DNA of 64,000 bases from Saccharopolyspora shandongensis. Lineage in GTDB: Bacteria > Actinomycetota > Actinomycetes > Mycobacteriales > Pseudonocardiaceae. A program made the translations under genes and the position numbers. Below the pieces are notes generated by a model that made no database searches, was not told the DNA's origin, and was given only the letters and a program-made list of their open reading frames with translations. Where the stretch lies: the NCBI RefSeq assembly GCF_900106995.1, contig NZ_FNOK01000013.1, positions 1 through 64,000 on the forward strand. The letters are read 5' to 3'. Below, piece after piece: positions 25,053-34,006 of this stretch (positions within the stretch are counted from its first letter, which is position 1; the number at the start of each line of letters is the position of its first letter).

Positions 25053-25344
25053 CACCGAGCCTTCAGTTCCCATCGGGTACCCGGGATCGCACAACCGGAA
25101 TCGTCGGTCAGTCCGGGCAATGGACGAGTATCCGAATAGGTTGTCGAGCGACAACCTATTGCCTACTTCCGGCCTCGTAGCAATCCGTACACAACAGCAG
25201 TGTCACACGTCACATTGAAACAAGTACCTTCAGGTGTACGGATAACGCGTCGCGGGTAAGCGTGAAGCGACTTCGCAAGACCATCGGGTTGAGCTTTACG
25301 CGAAGGCGAGCGGGGTCTCAGCAGCCGCACCGAGGGAGCATGAC

Positions 25345-25548
25345 ATGGGCACAGGCGACAAGGCCAAGCACAAGGCCGAAGAAATTGCCGGCAAGGCGAA
25401 GGAGAAGCTCGGTCAAGCCACCGGCGACAAGGAGAAAGAAGCCGCGGGCAAGAGCGAACAGACCAAGGGTGCGCTGAAGCAGGCGGCGGACAAGGTAAAG
25501 GATGCCGTCACCGGGCACAAGGACAAGAAACCCGACCAAGACGGCTAG
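25345..25548 (+). CDS. CsbD-family stress protein
   Basis: 67 residues, the normal CsbD length. It is almost entirely Lys/Glu/Ala/Gly with the KAKHKAEEIAGKAKEKLGQ and DKEKEAAGKSEQTKG repeats typical of the family. CsbD proteins are general-stress, SigB-controlled small hydrophilic proteins of unknown mechanism. The ATG is preceded by GAGGGAG. The gene is divergent from the leftward small-protein genes and converges on the gvp operon. Confidence 0.9.
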   Translation: MGTGDKAKHKAEEIAGKAKEKLGQATGDKEKEAAGKSEQTKGALKQAADKVKDAVTGHKDKKPDQDG

Positions 25549-25645
25549 CCACAAGTTTCGTGGGCCGCGCACCCCCGCTGGTGTGCGGCCCACTTCGCTG
25601 TGTCCACACGAACGCGCTGCAACGACATCACAACGGAGGTGACCA

Positions 25646-25972
25646 TCACTGGTCGTCCCGCGGCAGCAGGGGGCCGAGCGGACCGAGGTCGAGGTTGAGA
25701 TCGTCGGTGGAGAGCTCAAATCGATCGCGCAGTTCCGTCATCGCCTGTTCCAGCTTCATGAGGGCCAGACCCAGCTCTTCGACCTGCTCATCATCGAGCG
25801 TGCCTTGGTCGACTCGGCGCAAGGCCTGGCGCTCCATGAGCTGGCGCAGCAACTCGACGATGGTCAGCACGAGCCGGACCAGATCGCGCTGGACCGACTC
25901 CGCATCGGTTTCGATGCGGTGCTGCAGTCTTCCCGACCTGCCGATCCGTTGTTCTCCGGACGGTTCACCCAT
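25646..25972 (-). CDS. gvpK: gas vesicle protein GvpK
   Basis: 108 residues. LVRLVLTIVELLRQLMERQALRR, split by charge, and the C-terminal DDLNLDLGPLG are GvpK hallmarks. It is the last gene of the gvp operon. Its ATG overlaps the gvpS stop by eight bases. GvpK is needed for vesicle assembly in several hosts. Confidence 0.93.
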   Translation of the reverse strand: MGEPSGEQRIGRSGRLQHRIETDAESVQRDLVRLVLTIVELLRQLMERQALRRVDQGTLDDEQVEELGLALMKLEQAMTELRDRFELSTDDLNLDLGPLGPLLPRDDQ

Positions 25973-26204
25973 CGCTGCCCCGCTCCCAGGAGTCGACGTT
26001 CATCGTGCTCTCTTGGATCGATGTGATGATGGCCCGCAACGAGACCCGCACCAGGTCTACTCCAGCCAAGGAGATGGTGACGTCTCCGGTGAGCACCACT
26101 CCGCCGGCCAACAGCCGGTCGAGAAGGTCGACGAGCGCGATCTCACGAGCATCCCGAACAGTTCGCGTGCTGACGTCGTGTCCTGTGGTCATCGCCGCGC
26201 TCAC
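25965..26204 (-). CDS. gvpS: gas vesicle GvpA/J-type protein (GvpS)
   Basis: 79 residues of the GvpA/J family: LVDLLDRLLAGGVVLTGDV, then ISLAGVDLVRVSLRAIITSI. The short DRLL-x-GGVV-x-GDV pattern and position between gvpL and gvpK match GvpS of actinobacterial clusters. GTG overlaps the gvpL stop (GTGA); ATG 26192 is an alternative start. Confidence 0.88.
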   Translation of the reverse strand: MSAAMTTGHDVSTRTVRDAREIALVDLLDRLLAGGVVLTGDVTISLAGVDLVRVSLRAIITSIQESTMNVDSWERGSDG

Positions 26205-26977
26205 TGCCTCTCCGCGGATACCACCGCGAACGAGTACGGTGCCCAAGGTCCCGTGAGCTCGATCTGCAGGGAGCTTCCGCTCTTGATTTCGTCGATCGCG
26301 GAGGTGAACTCCTCGGTCCGCGAGTCGTCGACCAGGTAGGCACCGTTGAGCACCATCAAGCCTCGATAGGCCGCGAGGTCGCGATTCTGCGGCGGGTGCA
26401 CGCGGTTCGCGTGAGCGAGCTTGCTCAAGGCATCGTGGATCTCGCTTGCTCGCTCCACTGCTTCATGCTCTGCCTCGGCTCGCCCCTTCCTCTGCTCTCG
26501 GATCTTGCGGAGGTAAGCCTGTCCCGGACGTTCACCCTCGCCGGTCTCCGGCTCAGCAGGTTCCCCGGACGTGCTCTTGACGAGGTCCGCGTATGCCTTG
26601 ACTCCCCACTCCGTGCGGCCGGCTATCAGCGCCAGAACGTCGAGGAACATGGGCGCTTGTTCGGTCAATGCAGCCTGAACCCGAGCGTCGTTGTAGTAGA
26701 CCGTGGCCAACGCCAGTGGCGCGACGGTCGAGGTGGCAGCTGCTGCGTCGACGACGCGATTGTGCTCGCGCACCGTTCTTTCCAGCCACCGCAGGTCTTC
26801 CAAGTTCTTCCGCAGCCCTTGCTCGCCGAACTCCTCAGCGGACACCGTGCTGACCAGCGCCGCCAACTCACCAGAGCTGACCAGCCGAACCCCCGACCCG
26901 GCGATCCCCGCGGCGCCGGGCTGCAGGTCGGCGTCCTTCCGGGAGATCGCGTAGACGTAGGACAGGGTTTCAGCCAC
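26201..26977 (-). CDS. gvpL: gas vesicle protein GvpL (GvpF/L family)
   Basis: 258 residues. LSYVYAISRKD at the start and the C-terminal ELTGPWAPYSF are GvpF/L signatures. The middle has the usual REHNRVVDAAAA and ATVYYNDARV segments. GAGGAG lies seven bases upstream of GTG 26977, which overlaps the gvpJ end by eight bases. It is the second GvpF/L-type protein of the operon; these act as assembly chaperones or accessory shell proteins. Confidence 0.92.
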   Translation of the reverse strand: MAETLSYVYAISRKDADLQPGAAGIAGSGVRLVSSGELAALVSTVSAEEFGEQGLRKNLEDLRWLERTVREHNRVVDAAAATSTVAPLALATVYYNDARVQAALTEQAPMFLDVLALIAGRTEWGVKAYADLVKSTSGEPAEPETGEGERPGQAYLRKIREQRKGRAEAEHEAVERASEIHDALSKLAHANRVHPPQNRDLAAYRGLMVLNGAYLVDDSRTEEFTSAIDEIKSGSSLQIELTGPWAPYSFAVVSAERQ

Positions 26978-27440
26978 GGTCCTGCTCCTCAGAGGTGCGC
27001 CGAGGAGGTGCGCTTCGACGACGCTCACGGCGTTGTTCGTCTTCGCCTTGCTCTATCGCACCCTGCGGTGTGCTGCGTTCGGACTCGAGCTCTCGGACCT
27101 GAGAGCGCAGCTGCCGGTTCTCTTCAGCCAGATCGCGGTGGCCGGACGAGAGAGTGGGGTCGTGCTCCCACCAGTCGATCCCCATCTCGCGGGCGCGTTC
27201 CACCGAGGCGACCACGAGCCGGAGTTTGATGGTCAGCAGCTCGATGTCGAGCAGGTTCACCTGGATGTCACCGGCGATGACGATTCCCTTGTCCAAGACG
27301 CGTTCGAGGATGTCCGCGAGGTTCGCGGACTCCTGCCTGGCAGGTGGTGCCGCGCGCTGTCCGTACCAGGCGGGTGCCCGCGCCCCGCCGCCTCGAACCT
27401 CCGGTGCCGTCATCCGCTCCTCGCGATCGTGTCCATTCAT
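26970..27440 (-). CDS. gvpJ: gas vesicle GvpJ-type structural protein
   Basis: 156 residues. ANLADILERVLDKGIVIAGDI and LLTIKLRLVVASVERAREMG form the GvpA/J core; the GDIQVNLLDIELLTIKL variant and the following WWEHDP mark the GvpJ-type branch. A charged, coiled C-terminal tail (LAEENRQLRSQVRELESER) follows. Its ATG overlaps the gvpO stop (ATGA). GvpJ is a minor, tip-nucleating relative of GvpA. Confidence 0.9.
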   Translation of the reverse strand: MNGHDREERMTAPEVRGGGARAPAWYGQRAAPPARQESANLADILERVLDKGIVIAGDIQVNLLDIELLTIKLRLVVASVERAREMGIDWWEHDPTLSSGHRDLAEENRQLRSQVRELESERSTPQGAIEQGEDEQRRERRRSAPPRRTSEEQDRG

Positions 27441-27901
27441 CGTTCGTCGCCTCGTCCCCTGGAGTAGCGATCGACCCGGCGGTAGGAAAGGAGGTCGCCG
27501 TCCTGGTCCAGCTCCGCTTCATACACCGCCAGGATGTCCGCCGTGTCCGGAACCCGGTGGCTCTCGACCACCTCGACGCTCACACGCCAACCGTTTTCCG
27601 CACGCTCGAGCGAGGTGACACCCTCTGGCTGCCTGCCCGTCAGTTCATGCACCTGGCGGACGGCCAGCTGCGCGGCCTCGGCGGCCTTGAGCGAACGTCC
27701 CCCATCATCACTACCTCGCCGGTCCTCTTCACCTTCCGGTTCCCGACGCACTCGCGGCGGCTTGCGGTCTTTCTCGGCACGATCGTCGCGTGGCGCCGAC
27801 GCCTTCGATCCCGTTGGCCGTGGCCGAGGTCGCCGAGGGCGATCGGCAGGTGGCTCGCGGTCCCTGGCGTCGTCGTCCCGCGTGGTGGCCACCGGATTCA
27901 C
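27437..27901 (-). CDS. gvpO: gas vesicle protein GvpO
   Basis: 154 residues. The first ~70 are charged and disordered. The domain follows from AAEAAQLAVRQVHELTGR through WRVSVEVVESHRVPDT and DILAVYEAELDQDGDLLSY to RVDRYSRGR, which is GvpO. GTG overlaps the gvpG stop (GTGA). In many actinobacteria gvpO leads the operon; here it lies in the middle. Confidence 0.92.
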   Translation of the reverse strand: MNPVATTRDDDARDREPPADRPRRPRPRPTGSKASAPRDDRAEKDRKPPRVRREPEGEEDRRGSDDGGRSLKAAEAAQLAVRQVHELTGRQPEGVTSLERAENGWRVSVEVVESHRVPDTADILAVYEAELDQDGDLLSYRRVDRYSRGRGDER

Positions 27902-28149
27902 ATCTCCCCAGCTTCACGTCGGCGTTGCGCTTCGAACAGCCTGGCCAGCAGGTCCGCTTGCAGCTCGTCGCGCTCGTGATCGGTCAGCTCGCCGGCGGCG
28001 TGCGCGTCATCGACGTCGGCTATCTGCCGCTGGATCAGGGCAGGGTCGTAGTACTGCTGCTCCGCGTGCTGCTTGATCTGCTCAGCCACCCATACGGCAC
28101 CTCGAACCGGTGCCAGTGGAAGCGTGAGCAGTCCGGTGATGAGCCCCAT
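27898..28149 (-). CDS. gvpG: gas vesicle protein GvpG
   Basis: 83 residues. LLTLPLAPVRGAVWVAEQI and AHAAGELTDHERDELQADLLARL match the GvpG family, which is helical. One base separates its ATG from the gvpF stop. Accessory protein of vesicle assembly. Confidence 0.93.
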   Translation of the reverse strand: MGLITGLLTLPLAPVRGAVWVAEQIKQHAEQQYYDPALIQRQIADVDDAHAAGELTDHERDELQADLLARLFEAQRRREAGEM

Positions 28150-28150
28150 G

Positions 28151-28948
28151 TCAGGTCTCCGGCAAGAAATCGTAGGGAGCGAGAGGCCCGATCAACCGCA
28201 AGTTGACGCGCCCATCCCACTGCCGTCCGAGATCATCCACTGATTGCTCGAACTGCGCTACCGCCTCGCGATCAACGAGAAACGCGACGTGCATGGCGTC
28301 GTCCTCACCCGCGACCGCATGTGAAGCGGAAGCAGCGGAGGACTTCCCGAGAGAGCTGATCAGCGTCTCGGCATCAATTTCACGTTTCCTGACCACCGCG
28401 TTGTTGACCAGCTCTCCTAGCCTCAAGCGCTCGGCGTAGCCCGCATCCTCGGGCAGCCCTTGAACGGCCGCGCGGAGTTCCTGGATCTCGGGCTCTTCGG
28501 AAACGATTTCACGGAGGTGTGCGTTGTTCGCGTACCGGCCGCGAACGGTGAACTGCACCAGCCCGGCAAGCTCTGCGAGCACTTCCTCGAAATGCCCCTG
28601 ATGGGGCGCCAAGAGCTCGTCGACGACAGCTTCCCTGGTTCTCACGACGGATCCGAAACGCATTGGTATCACTGTCGCTTCCGCCGCTAAGGTGTCGAGT
28701 ACCCGTTCATGTGCGAGCAAATCCTCGCGTGTCCCGAGCGGACGAGCGAGCTGCACCTCGCTGACCAAGGCGGAGAGCTTGCCGTACGAGGCCAGGTCCA
28801 CCTCTTCCTTTCCATCTCCAACCGAGGGCAGATCGTCCGGAAGCTTCTCCCGGTGGTCGACGATCCCATACACGTACACGCCGCGATCGACGCCGTCTTG
28901 CTGTCCCGATTGGACCTGATCGCCTCGTTCTGCGCGTGTGGCCATCAT
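28151..28948 (-). CDS. gvpF: gas vesicle protein GvpF (GvpF/L family)
   Basis: 265 residues. [37 protein letters not shown] and the C-terminal [11 protein letters not shown] are GvpF/L motifs. The first of two adjacent ATGs (28948) overlaps the gvpA stop (ATGA), so that start is preferred. GvpF binds GvpA and is thought to keep it soluble before assembly. Confidence 0.93.
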   Translation of the reverse strand: MMATRAERGDQVQSGQQDGVDRGVYVYGIVDHREKLPDDLPSVGDGKEEVDLASYGKLSALVSEVQLARPLGTREDLLAHERVLDTLAAEATVIPMRFGSVVRTREAVVDELLAPHQGHFEEVLAELAGLVQFTVRGRYANNAHLREIVSEEPEIQELRAAVQGLPEDAGYAERLRLGELVNNAVVRKREIDAETLISSLGKSSAASASHAVAGEDDAMHVAFLVDREAVAQFEQSVDDLGRQWDGRVNLRLIGPLAPYDFLPET

Positions 28949-29364
28949 TCACGCTCCCGACTGCGTGATTCCCTGCGCCGCACGGGTTGCTTCTCTCTCT
29001 TGTCTCCCGCGTCGGCGCCGCGGAACTCGTCGAACTTGTCCTTGGCCGCGTCGATCACTCCCTTGGTCTTGCCTTTCGCGCCGCTCTCCGTCATGCCCTG
29101 CATCAGCTCCGGAAGGTCCTTGCCGCCCTTCTGATCCAGGTCCAGCCTGTTGGTCGCTTCGGCGAAACGCAGGTAGGTGTCCACACTGGCCACGACGACG
29201 CGCGCATCGACCGTGAGGATCTCGATCCCCACGAGCGAGACACGCACGAACAGGTCGATGACCAGACCCTTGTCGAGGATGAGCTCGACTACGTCTGCAA
29301 GAGTCCCTCCAGTTCCCCGCTGTACCGGGGACCCACCGCCGCCTTGCATGCTTGCGACGGTCAT
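28945..29364 (-). CDS. gvpA: gas vesicle major shell protein GvpA (with long C-terminal tail)
   Basis: 139 residues. [20 protein letters not shown], then [29 protein letters not shown], is the GvpA signature; this core forms the ribbed hydrophobic shell. The ~60-residue tail after the core ([13 protein letters not shown]... Lys/Glu-rich, basic end) is longer than in cyanobacterial GvpA but usual in actinobacteria. An ATG start; it lies 4 bp after the SRPBCC gene. It is the only GvpA-like gene of classical type in the window. Confidence 0.93.
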   Translation of the reverse strand: MTVASMQGGGGSPVQRGTGGTLADVVELILDKGLVIDLFVRVSLVGIEILTVDARVVVASVDTYLRFAEATNRLDLDQKGGKDLPELMQGMTESGAKGKTKGVIDAAKDKFDEFRGADAGDKREKQPVRRRESRSRERE

Positions 29365-29368
29365 GCGA

Positions 29369-30538
29369 TCACCTTCTCCGGCTGGATGTCACACGTTCAC
29401 TTCGACGCCCTCCGCGTTCCTCCTCATCTTCTTCGTCGCCCTCGTCACCTTCCCGGTACTCCTGGTCCTCGTCTCCGTACTCCTCTTCGTCCTCGTACCC
29501 TTCGTCCTCTTCGGCTTCGGCCCCTTCATCCGCTTCGCCGTAGTCCTCGTCTCGCTCGGCCTCGTCTTCCTCGTCGCCGTAACCTTCTTCTTCGCCCTCT
29601 TCTCCTTCGGGCTCCTCATCCACTTCGGCGCGCTCGCCTTCGTACTCCTCTTCTTCCTCGGCGGGTTCGCGGCCGTATCCTTCCTCCTCCTCGCGCAGGG
29701 CGTCCTCGTGAGTCCGGACGACCTCCCTGTCGCGGATCTCGCCGCGCCATCCTTCGATCTTGTCCTGTTCCAAGATCGTCCGCGTCATCATGTGGCGTTT
29801 GATGTACTTGAAGTCCGCTCGCACACGCCGCCCTTGCGCACGCCACATGTACGCCGTCTTCTCGAAGAATCCTTGCGGATAGTATTCGAGGACAAGCAGA
29901 ATTCGCGTCATGTTCGGCGCGAGCTCGTGGAACGTGACCGATCCATCCACGGTCCCCTTCGCGCCTGTCGAAGTCCAGATGATTCTGTCGTCGGGCACCT
30001 GTTCGACGATAGTGGCTTCCCAGCTTCGCTTCGACAGGAAGATCTGCGCCTTCCAGTTGATCTTCTCGTCGGATTCCTGGTCCACGCTGAGAACTTTCTT
30101 CGTCATGTCAGGAAAATCTTCAAACCTGGTCCACTGGTCGTACACAACGCGAAGCGGCAATCCCACATCATTGTGCTCGATGATGTTGACAACCTTGGCC
30201 TTGCCCTTCTTCCCCCCTTTGCCTCCACCCATACCTAGCTTCTCTTTCGCCTTTTCCTTCAATCCGGAGAAGCCGGCCTTCAGCGCCGACTTGACCGGGG
30301 ACCCTCCCGCAGCCAATTCCCTACCCCCCGTCACTGCGGCCATCAACCCGGCACCACCGTTTTCAGCTGACTCCACAAGCTTTTCGGTCATGCCCTCGAC
30401 CTTGTCGCTGACGAAACCAGCCGCCCGCTCCCCGGCTGCGGTCAACAAATCCTGGAGCCCCGCTTTCAACGGTTCGAGCGGCAGCTCGCTCAACAACCCA
30501 CCAGAACCGGAACGACGCCCATCGGGCTGCTCCGCCAT
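29369..30538 (-). CDS. SRPBCC-domain protein with extremely acidic C-terminal tail, gvp operon
   Basis: 389 residues. The N-terminal ~120 residues are helical ([31 protein letters not shown]). Residues ~120-270 form a polyketide-cyclase/START-like SRPBCC domain ([29 protein letters not shown]). The last ~110 residues are mostly Glu, Asp, Gly and Tyr with few other residues. Such SRPBCC proteins (sometimes called GvpY/Z-like) recur beside actinobacterial gvp genes. ATG 30538 has GAGG eight bases upstream; a TTG at 30562 overlaps the previous stop. Function unknown. Confidence 0.8.
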   Translation of the reverse strand: MAEQPDGRRSGSGGLLSELPLEPLKAGLQDLLTAAGERAAGFVSDKVEGMTEKLVESAENGGAGLMAAVTGGRELAAGGSPVKSALKAGFSGLKEKAKEKLGMGGGKGGKKGKAKVVNIIEHNDVGLPLRVVYDQWTRFEDFPDMTKKVLSVDQESDEKINWKAQIFLSKRSWEATIVEQVPDDRIIWTSTGAKGTVDGSVTFHELAPNMTRILLVLEYYPQGFFEKTAYMWRAQGRRVRADFKYIKRHMMTRTILEQDKIEGWRGEIRDREVVRTHEDALREEEEGYGREPAEEEEEYEGERAEVDEEPEGEEGEEEGYGDEEDEAERDEDYGEADEGAEAEEDEGYEDEEEYGDEDQEYREGDEGDEEDEEERGGRRSERVTSSRRR

Positions 30539-30558
30539 GTTCATCACCTCAGCCACGC

Positions 30559-31311
30559 TCAAGACGACTTCTTAGTGGTGGACGACTTGGAACTCGTTCC
30601 CGACTTGTGCTGAGCCGACGTTCCAGAGCCGGTTCTGCTCCCTGCCCCTTCGCTCGAGCGGCCCGCAGCCTTGGCCGATGCCCCACTGCTGGCCGTCGAC
30701 CTGGCGCGCTCGGTGGCCTTCGACCGTGACTCGGGTTCCTCATGCGCCGTGCCTTTCCGGCCACTCGGGTCAGAACGACGCGTGCTCGCGCGAGCCGATG
30801 CCGAACGTTCATCGGTCCGGCTGCGGGCATGTCGCGGTGACGGCACCGCAGCTCGCTCTTCCGCCTGCTCCTCGGTCGCCGTTTCACCCTCGTCCACGTC
30901 TTCCTCGGGAGTTTCTCCGGCGGCCCGCTTACCGAGGCCAGACGCTCGCTTGCCGAGTCCAGCGGCTTGCTCACCAAGACCAGACGCCTGTTCCCCGACG
31001 TTGGGAGTCCGCAAACCGGCGGCCCGCTTGGTCAGATTGTCGCCAATCGAGTCGATCTTGTTCGTCGCCGCCGCAATGGCAGCGGATTTCGCCGCATCCA
31101 TCAGGCGTTCACGCGCCTCACCCGTCAACTTCTTCAACTCGGGGGACCCGGCGATCAGTTTGCCCCCCTGCGCGAGGAGATCCTTGGGATTGACCCCGAG
31201 GCGCCGCCCTGCCATCACCCCGGCGGTCGCGATCGCGAGCTTCATCTTCCGACTGCGCCCGAGGACGTAACCGATCGCAACTGCGAGCGCGATCTGAGGT
31301 CCAGATTTCAT
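30559..31311 (-). CDS. gvp-operon leader protein with repeated heptads and charged tail
   Basis: 250 residues, the first gene of the operon. It starts with a hydrophobic helix (QIALAVAIGYVLGRSRKMKLAIATAGVMAG, split by RSRK), then a helical part, then four near-identical 7-residue units (GEQASGL, GEQAAGL, GKRASGL, GKRAAGE) around residues 120-150. The tail is rich in Ser, Arg, Glu, Lys and Thr and is probably disordered. AGGAGG precedes the ATG. This gvp-linked family is commonly called GvpT-like; I cannot confirm that. Likely membrane-anchored. Confidence 0.75.
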   Translation of the reverse strand: MKSGPQIALAVAIGYVLGRSRKMKLAIATAGVMAGRRLGVNPKDLLAQGGKLIAGSPELKKLTGEARERLMDAAKSAAIAAATNKIDSIGDNLTKRAAGLRTPNVGEQASGLGEQAAGLGKRASGLGKRAAGETPEEDVDEGETATEEQAEERAAVPSPRHARSRTDERSASARASTRRSDPSGRKGTAHEEPESRSKATERARSTASSGASAKAAGRSSEGAGSRTGSGTSAQHKSGTSSKSSTTKKSS

Positions 31312-31632
31312 GATCAACCTCCTGCGGGCGTCTCCGGCGGGCCGGTCGCCCTTAAACGCAAACGGCTCACGAAGCTCCTGAGGCCAGCCAACGGCTATCA
31401 CCACTCGCCCTCGTGTTGACCTATTACCGAGCCGCTACGGCAATTATTTTGAGTGGCTACCCTCCTACTAGTCGACCAAAACCCTTGCCACGGGACAATT
31501 TCGTGATCGACCGGGCTTCCCGCGAAAACAAGATCAAGCACCACGCCGAGGCATCCGAGATCGTTTTCCACGGCACGCGAAGCGTGACTTTCCAGTTCCA
31601 TGAACAGCTTCGAGCGCAAACGTCGAGCGAGG
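31312..31632. promoter_or_regulatory. gvp operon promoter region
   Basis: 321 bp between the operon's first gene and the next leftward gene at 31633. It contains the gvp promoter and a locally AT-rich stretch (31430-31460) in an otherwise GC-rich setting. I could not assign -10 and -35 elements or a clear operator. No coding sequence is evident. Confidence 0.45.
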
Positions 31633-32154
31633 TCAGTCGACCAAGTCCGCATCTCGAAGCTCCTCCTCGACAATCTCGCTCACCCAGCGCCGCAGGGGAG
31701 ACATCCGGTCGGTCGCGCGCCCCTCTCGGTGACCTCTTCTCCACACGTAGGTCTGCTGGTCGTCTGCCGACTTCACGACTTCTTCGTCCGCTGCGTCCGA
31801 ACGAATGGTCAGGCCGCTCAGCGCGCACAGCACACCGCGGCCGGCTGCCAACGTGGCCGCGATGCTTCGCGCCTGCGAATCGCCGGGCAGAAGGACCGCT
31901 GCGTCACCGAAGTCGGCCGTCGCACGGGCCACGACGGCCAGCCGCAGCGTGTCCGGACTCGGCGCAAAGGTCATTGCCAACCCGGAAAGTACGTCTCGTA
32001 CACCGATGCCACGGCAGAGAACCGCGGTGGTCGGCGCGACGTTCCCGTCCGAATCACCCATCCCACAGGCACTCGCGAGGGCCTCTGGGCGTAGCACGAC
32101 GACTGCGCCGGCCGCGGCCGTTCCGATGCCGAGCAGGCGAGGAAACCACGTCAT
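31633..32154 (-). CDS. hypothetical membrane protein
   Basis: 173 residues from ATG 32154, which has GGAGGAGAGG upstream. A hydrophobic N-terminal helix (LLGIGTAAAGAVVVLRPEAL) and further hydrophobic stretches (GVRDVLSGLAMTFA, ARATADFGDAAVLL, ALSGLTI) suggest three to four membrane segments in the style of a DUF4267-like protein, ending in a basic/acidic cytoplasmic tail. No assignment. Lies between the gvp operon and the stress-protein genes. Confidence 0.65.
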   Translation of the reverse strand: MTWFPRLLGIGTAAAGAVVVLRPEALASACGMGDSDGNVAPTTAVLCRGIGVRDVLSGLAMTFAPSPDTLRLAVVARATADFGDAAVLLPGDSQARSIAATLAAGRGVLCALSGLTIRSDAADEEVVKSADDQQTYVWRRGHREGRATDRMSPLRRWVSEIVEEELRDADLVD

Positions 32155-32389
32155 GGCGCTGCACCTCTCCTCCAAGGATGTCGATGCCCTCCGGGCATCA
32201 TCCTTGATCACTAGCGCCTCGCGGTGTCTACCACATCACGGACACCGCGCCCGCCACCAGTATTGCGCCCAACCCTGCATGCGGAAAGTTTCTCCTGCCG
32301 CTCCGATATGGTCACTTCCCCAAGGGGTATGCCCACGGTGGAATCGCTCGCACGATCCGGCAGCGCCAGGGCCTCGGAGGCGGCAGATC

Positions 32390-32707
32390 ATGTCAAGCAC
32401 GCACGACTCTGAGCATGTTCCAGAGCAGCCTCACGAGTACGAGACCGTTCAAATCGTGCTGGTCGCCCAGATCAACGCGCCCTGGGTGAGCCGAAGCCTG
32501 GTCGACGTTGGCGCACTGATCCGCACCCCGAACGTGGCAGCAGGCATCCGTGGGGGCCTGCACGCGATCGCAGACATCGTTAGAGCAACGGCGAAGATCC
32601 TCGCTGACGACCGCCTGGAGGATGTCTCGCCCGAGGAGCGTCCACGGTTGGTGGTCACCGCAGAACGTGCAGACATGTCGAAACCTGACGCGCGCCGGCA
32701 GCATTGA
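32390..32707 (+). CDS. hypothetical small protein
   Basis: 105 residues. A good ribosome site (GGAGG 32376-32380) precedes ATG 32390. A polar N-terminus (SSTHDSEHVPEQPHEYETV) leads into a probable alpha-beta region (IVLVAQINAPWVSRSL, GIRGGLHAIADIVRATAKIL) and a charged end. No family recognised. Divergent from the gene at 31633. Confidence 0.6.
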   Translation: MSSTHDSEHVPEQPHEYETVQIVLVAQINAPWVSRSLVDVGALIRTPNVAAGIRGGLHAIADIVRATAKILADDRLEDVSPEERPRLVVTAERADMSKPDARRQH

Positions 32708-32866
32708 CAACCCGTGCCCGTCCCGGCAGCCGCGAGCGTGTACTGCACCAACACCAACGCGAAGCTGCAGGGAGCGCGACAGTCACACGAGGATCACCAG
32801 CATCAGAGCAACGACGCGCAACTTCAGCGAGAGATGATTTCAGCATGGGTTTGCGTGGCGGTGCGG

Positions 32867-32900
32867 AATGGGCCGCCCACCTGGTCACGGGCGGCCCATT
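32867..32900. terminator. strong intrinsic-type hairpin
   Basis: A perfect 12-bp stem AATGGGCCGCCC/GGGCGGCCCATT with a 10-nt loop. It lies between the rightward gene ending at 32707 and the leftward GlsB gene ending at 33095, so it may terminate both. It follows a GGTTTGCGTGGCGGTGCGG segment also found at 59689-59707. Confidence 0.75.
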
Positions 32901-33094
32901 GAGAAATCCCGGCTGACGATCGTCCATTCAGGACCAGGAATGATCGAACAGCTCCCCGTTGCCCCGCTCGGGTGGATGCCATGTCCGCCTGGCAACCCGG
33001 TGGCGATGCTGTCGTCCGGTCGCTCGGTCGTTTGCCCTGGGGCAACGGGGTTGTTCCGGCAGACATGGCGACGAGCAACCCTGCACCTTCGGCG

Positions 33095-33367
33095 TCAGCC
33101 CCTGATTCCGCGGGTCTTGTGGAACGCCAGCCGGTAGACGGCCAGCAGGATCAGCGCCCCGATCACCGCCCACACGAAACTCATCAGGTTGAACCCGGAG
33201 ATGCCCGCGCTGCCGAACACCGAGCTGCCCAGCCAGCCCCCGAGCAGGCCGCCTGCGATGCCGATGAGGATGGTGACGATGATGCCGCCCGGATCCTTTC
33301 CGGGCAGGATGAACTTCGCGATAGCGCCCGCGATGAGGCCGAACAGGATCCAACTGAGAATGCCCAT
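33095..33367 (-). CDS. GlsB/YeaQ/YmgE-family membrane stress protein
   Basis: 90 residues with the glycine-rich hydrophobic helices of the transglycosylase-associated (GlsB/YeaQ) family: GILSWILFGLIAGAIAKF, then GGIIVTILIGIAGGLLGGWLG and a third helix. AAGGAG precedes the ATG. A small inner-membrane protein often under general-stress control; mechanism unknown. Confidence 0.92.
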   Translation of the reverse strand: MGILSWILFGLIAGAIAKFILPGKDPGGIIVTILIGIAGGLLGGWLGSSVFGSAGISGFNLMSFVWAVIGALILLAVYRLAFHKTRGIRG

Positions 33368-34006
33368 GTGCCGCTCCTTCGGTTGCGCTCCGCCGATGGG
33401 TCGCGCGCTGTTGTTTCGAATGAAGAACCCGCACGGCCAGGACTTGGGCCGATCAGCATTATGATGCTCGCGCTCGGTGACCACGTCAACGCAGGTCGCT
33501 CGTCGCTCCGCCGACGGCTCCACGCCTTCCTCGTTCGACCCGCCCGCCAATCCGCGGCACCCCGGAGATGATCGTGCTCCCCGGTCTTGCGGCCCGCTTC
33601 TCCACGCGTGCAGGTCACTCCAGCGCAATTCGTGCAGTCGGACAACGAAGCCGAACACCTTGCTCACCAGCAACGAATTTCCCGGCGAGCAGAGGCTCCG
33701 GCGACCTCGTCCTGAACATCCAGCCGTGCACAACGCCTCGGCCGTAGGCGTGCCCATGCCGTCGGTTCATTGTTCGCGGAGGGCGTTGCTCCAGCTCCGC
33801 TGCGCATCTCGTTGCCTCTCTGCAACCTCCGGCGGACGCTTCACCTCGTCATTGCACGGGACTCTCCCGGGCCTTCGCGTGAGACAATGGATGCCTCACC
33901 TGAGTGATCGTGTGCTGAAGCAAGGGAGACGACCCTGGTACGTCAACCTGATCTACCACCAGCCGATCTCCTCGACGAGATCGAGACTGCAGCCCGGGCG
34001 CTCGTC
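33368..34006. other. 640-bp spacer without a clear gene
   Basis: Between the GlsB start and the MarR regulator. Open frames here lack ribosome sites and family features. At its right end an AAGGGAGA ribosome site (33921-33928) and a CTG (33935) form a possible real N-terminus for the MarR protein. Confidence 0.4.
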
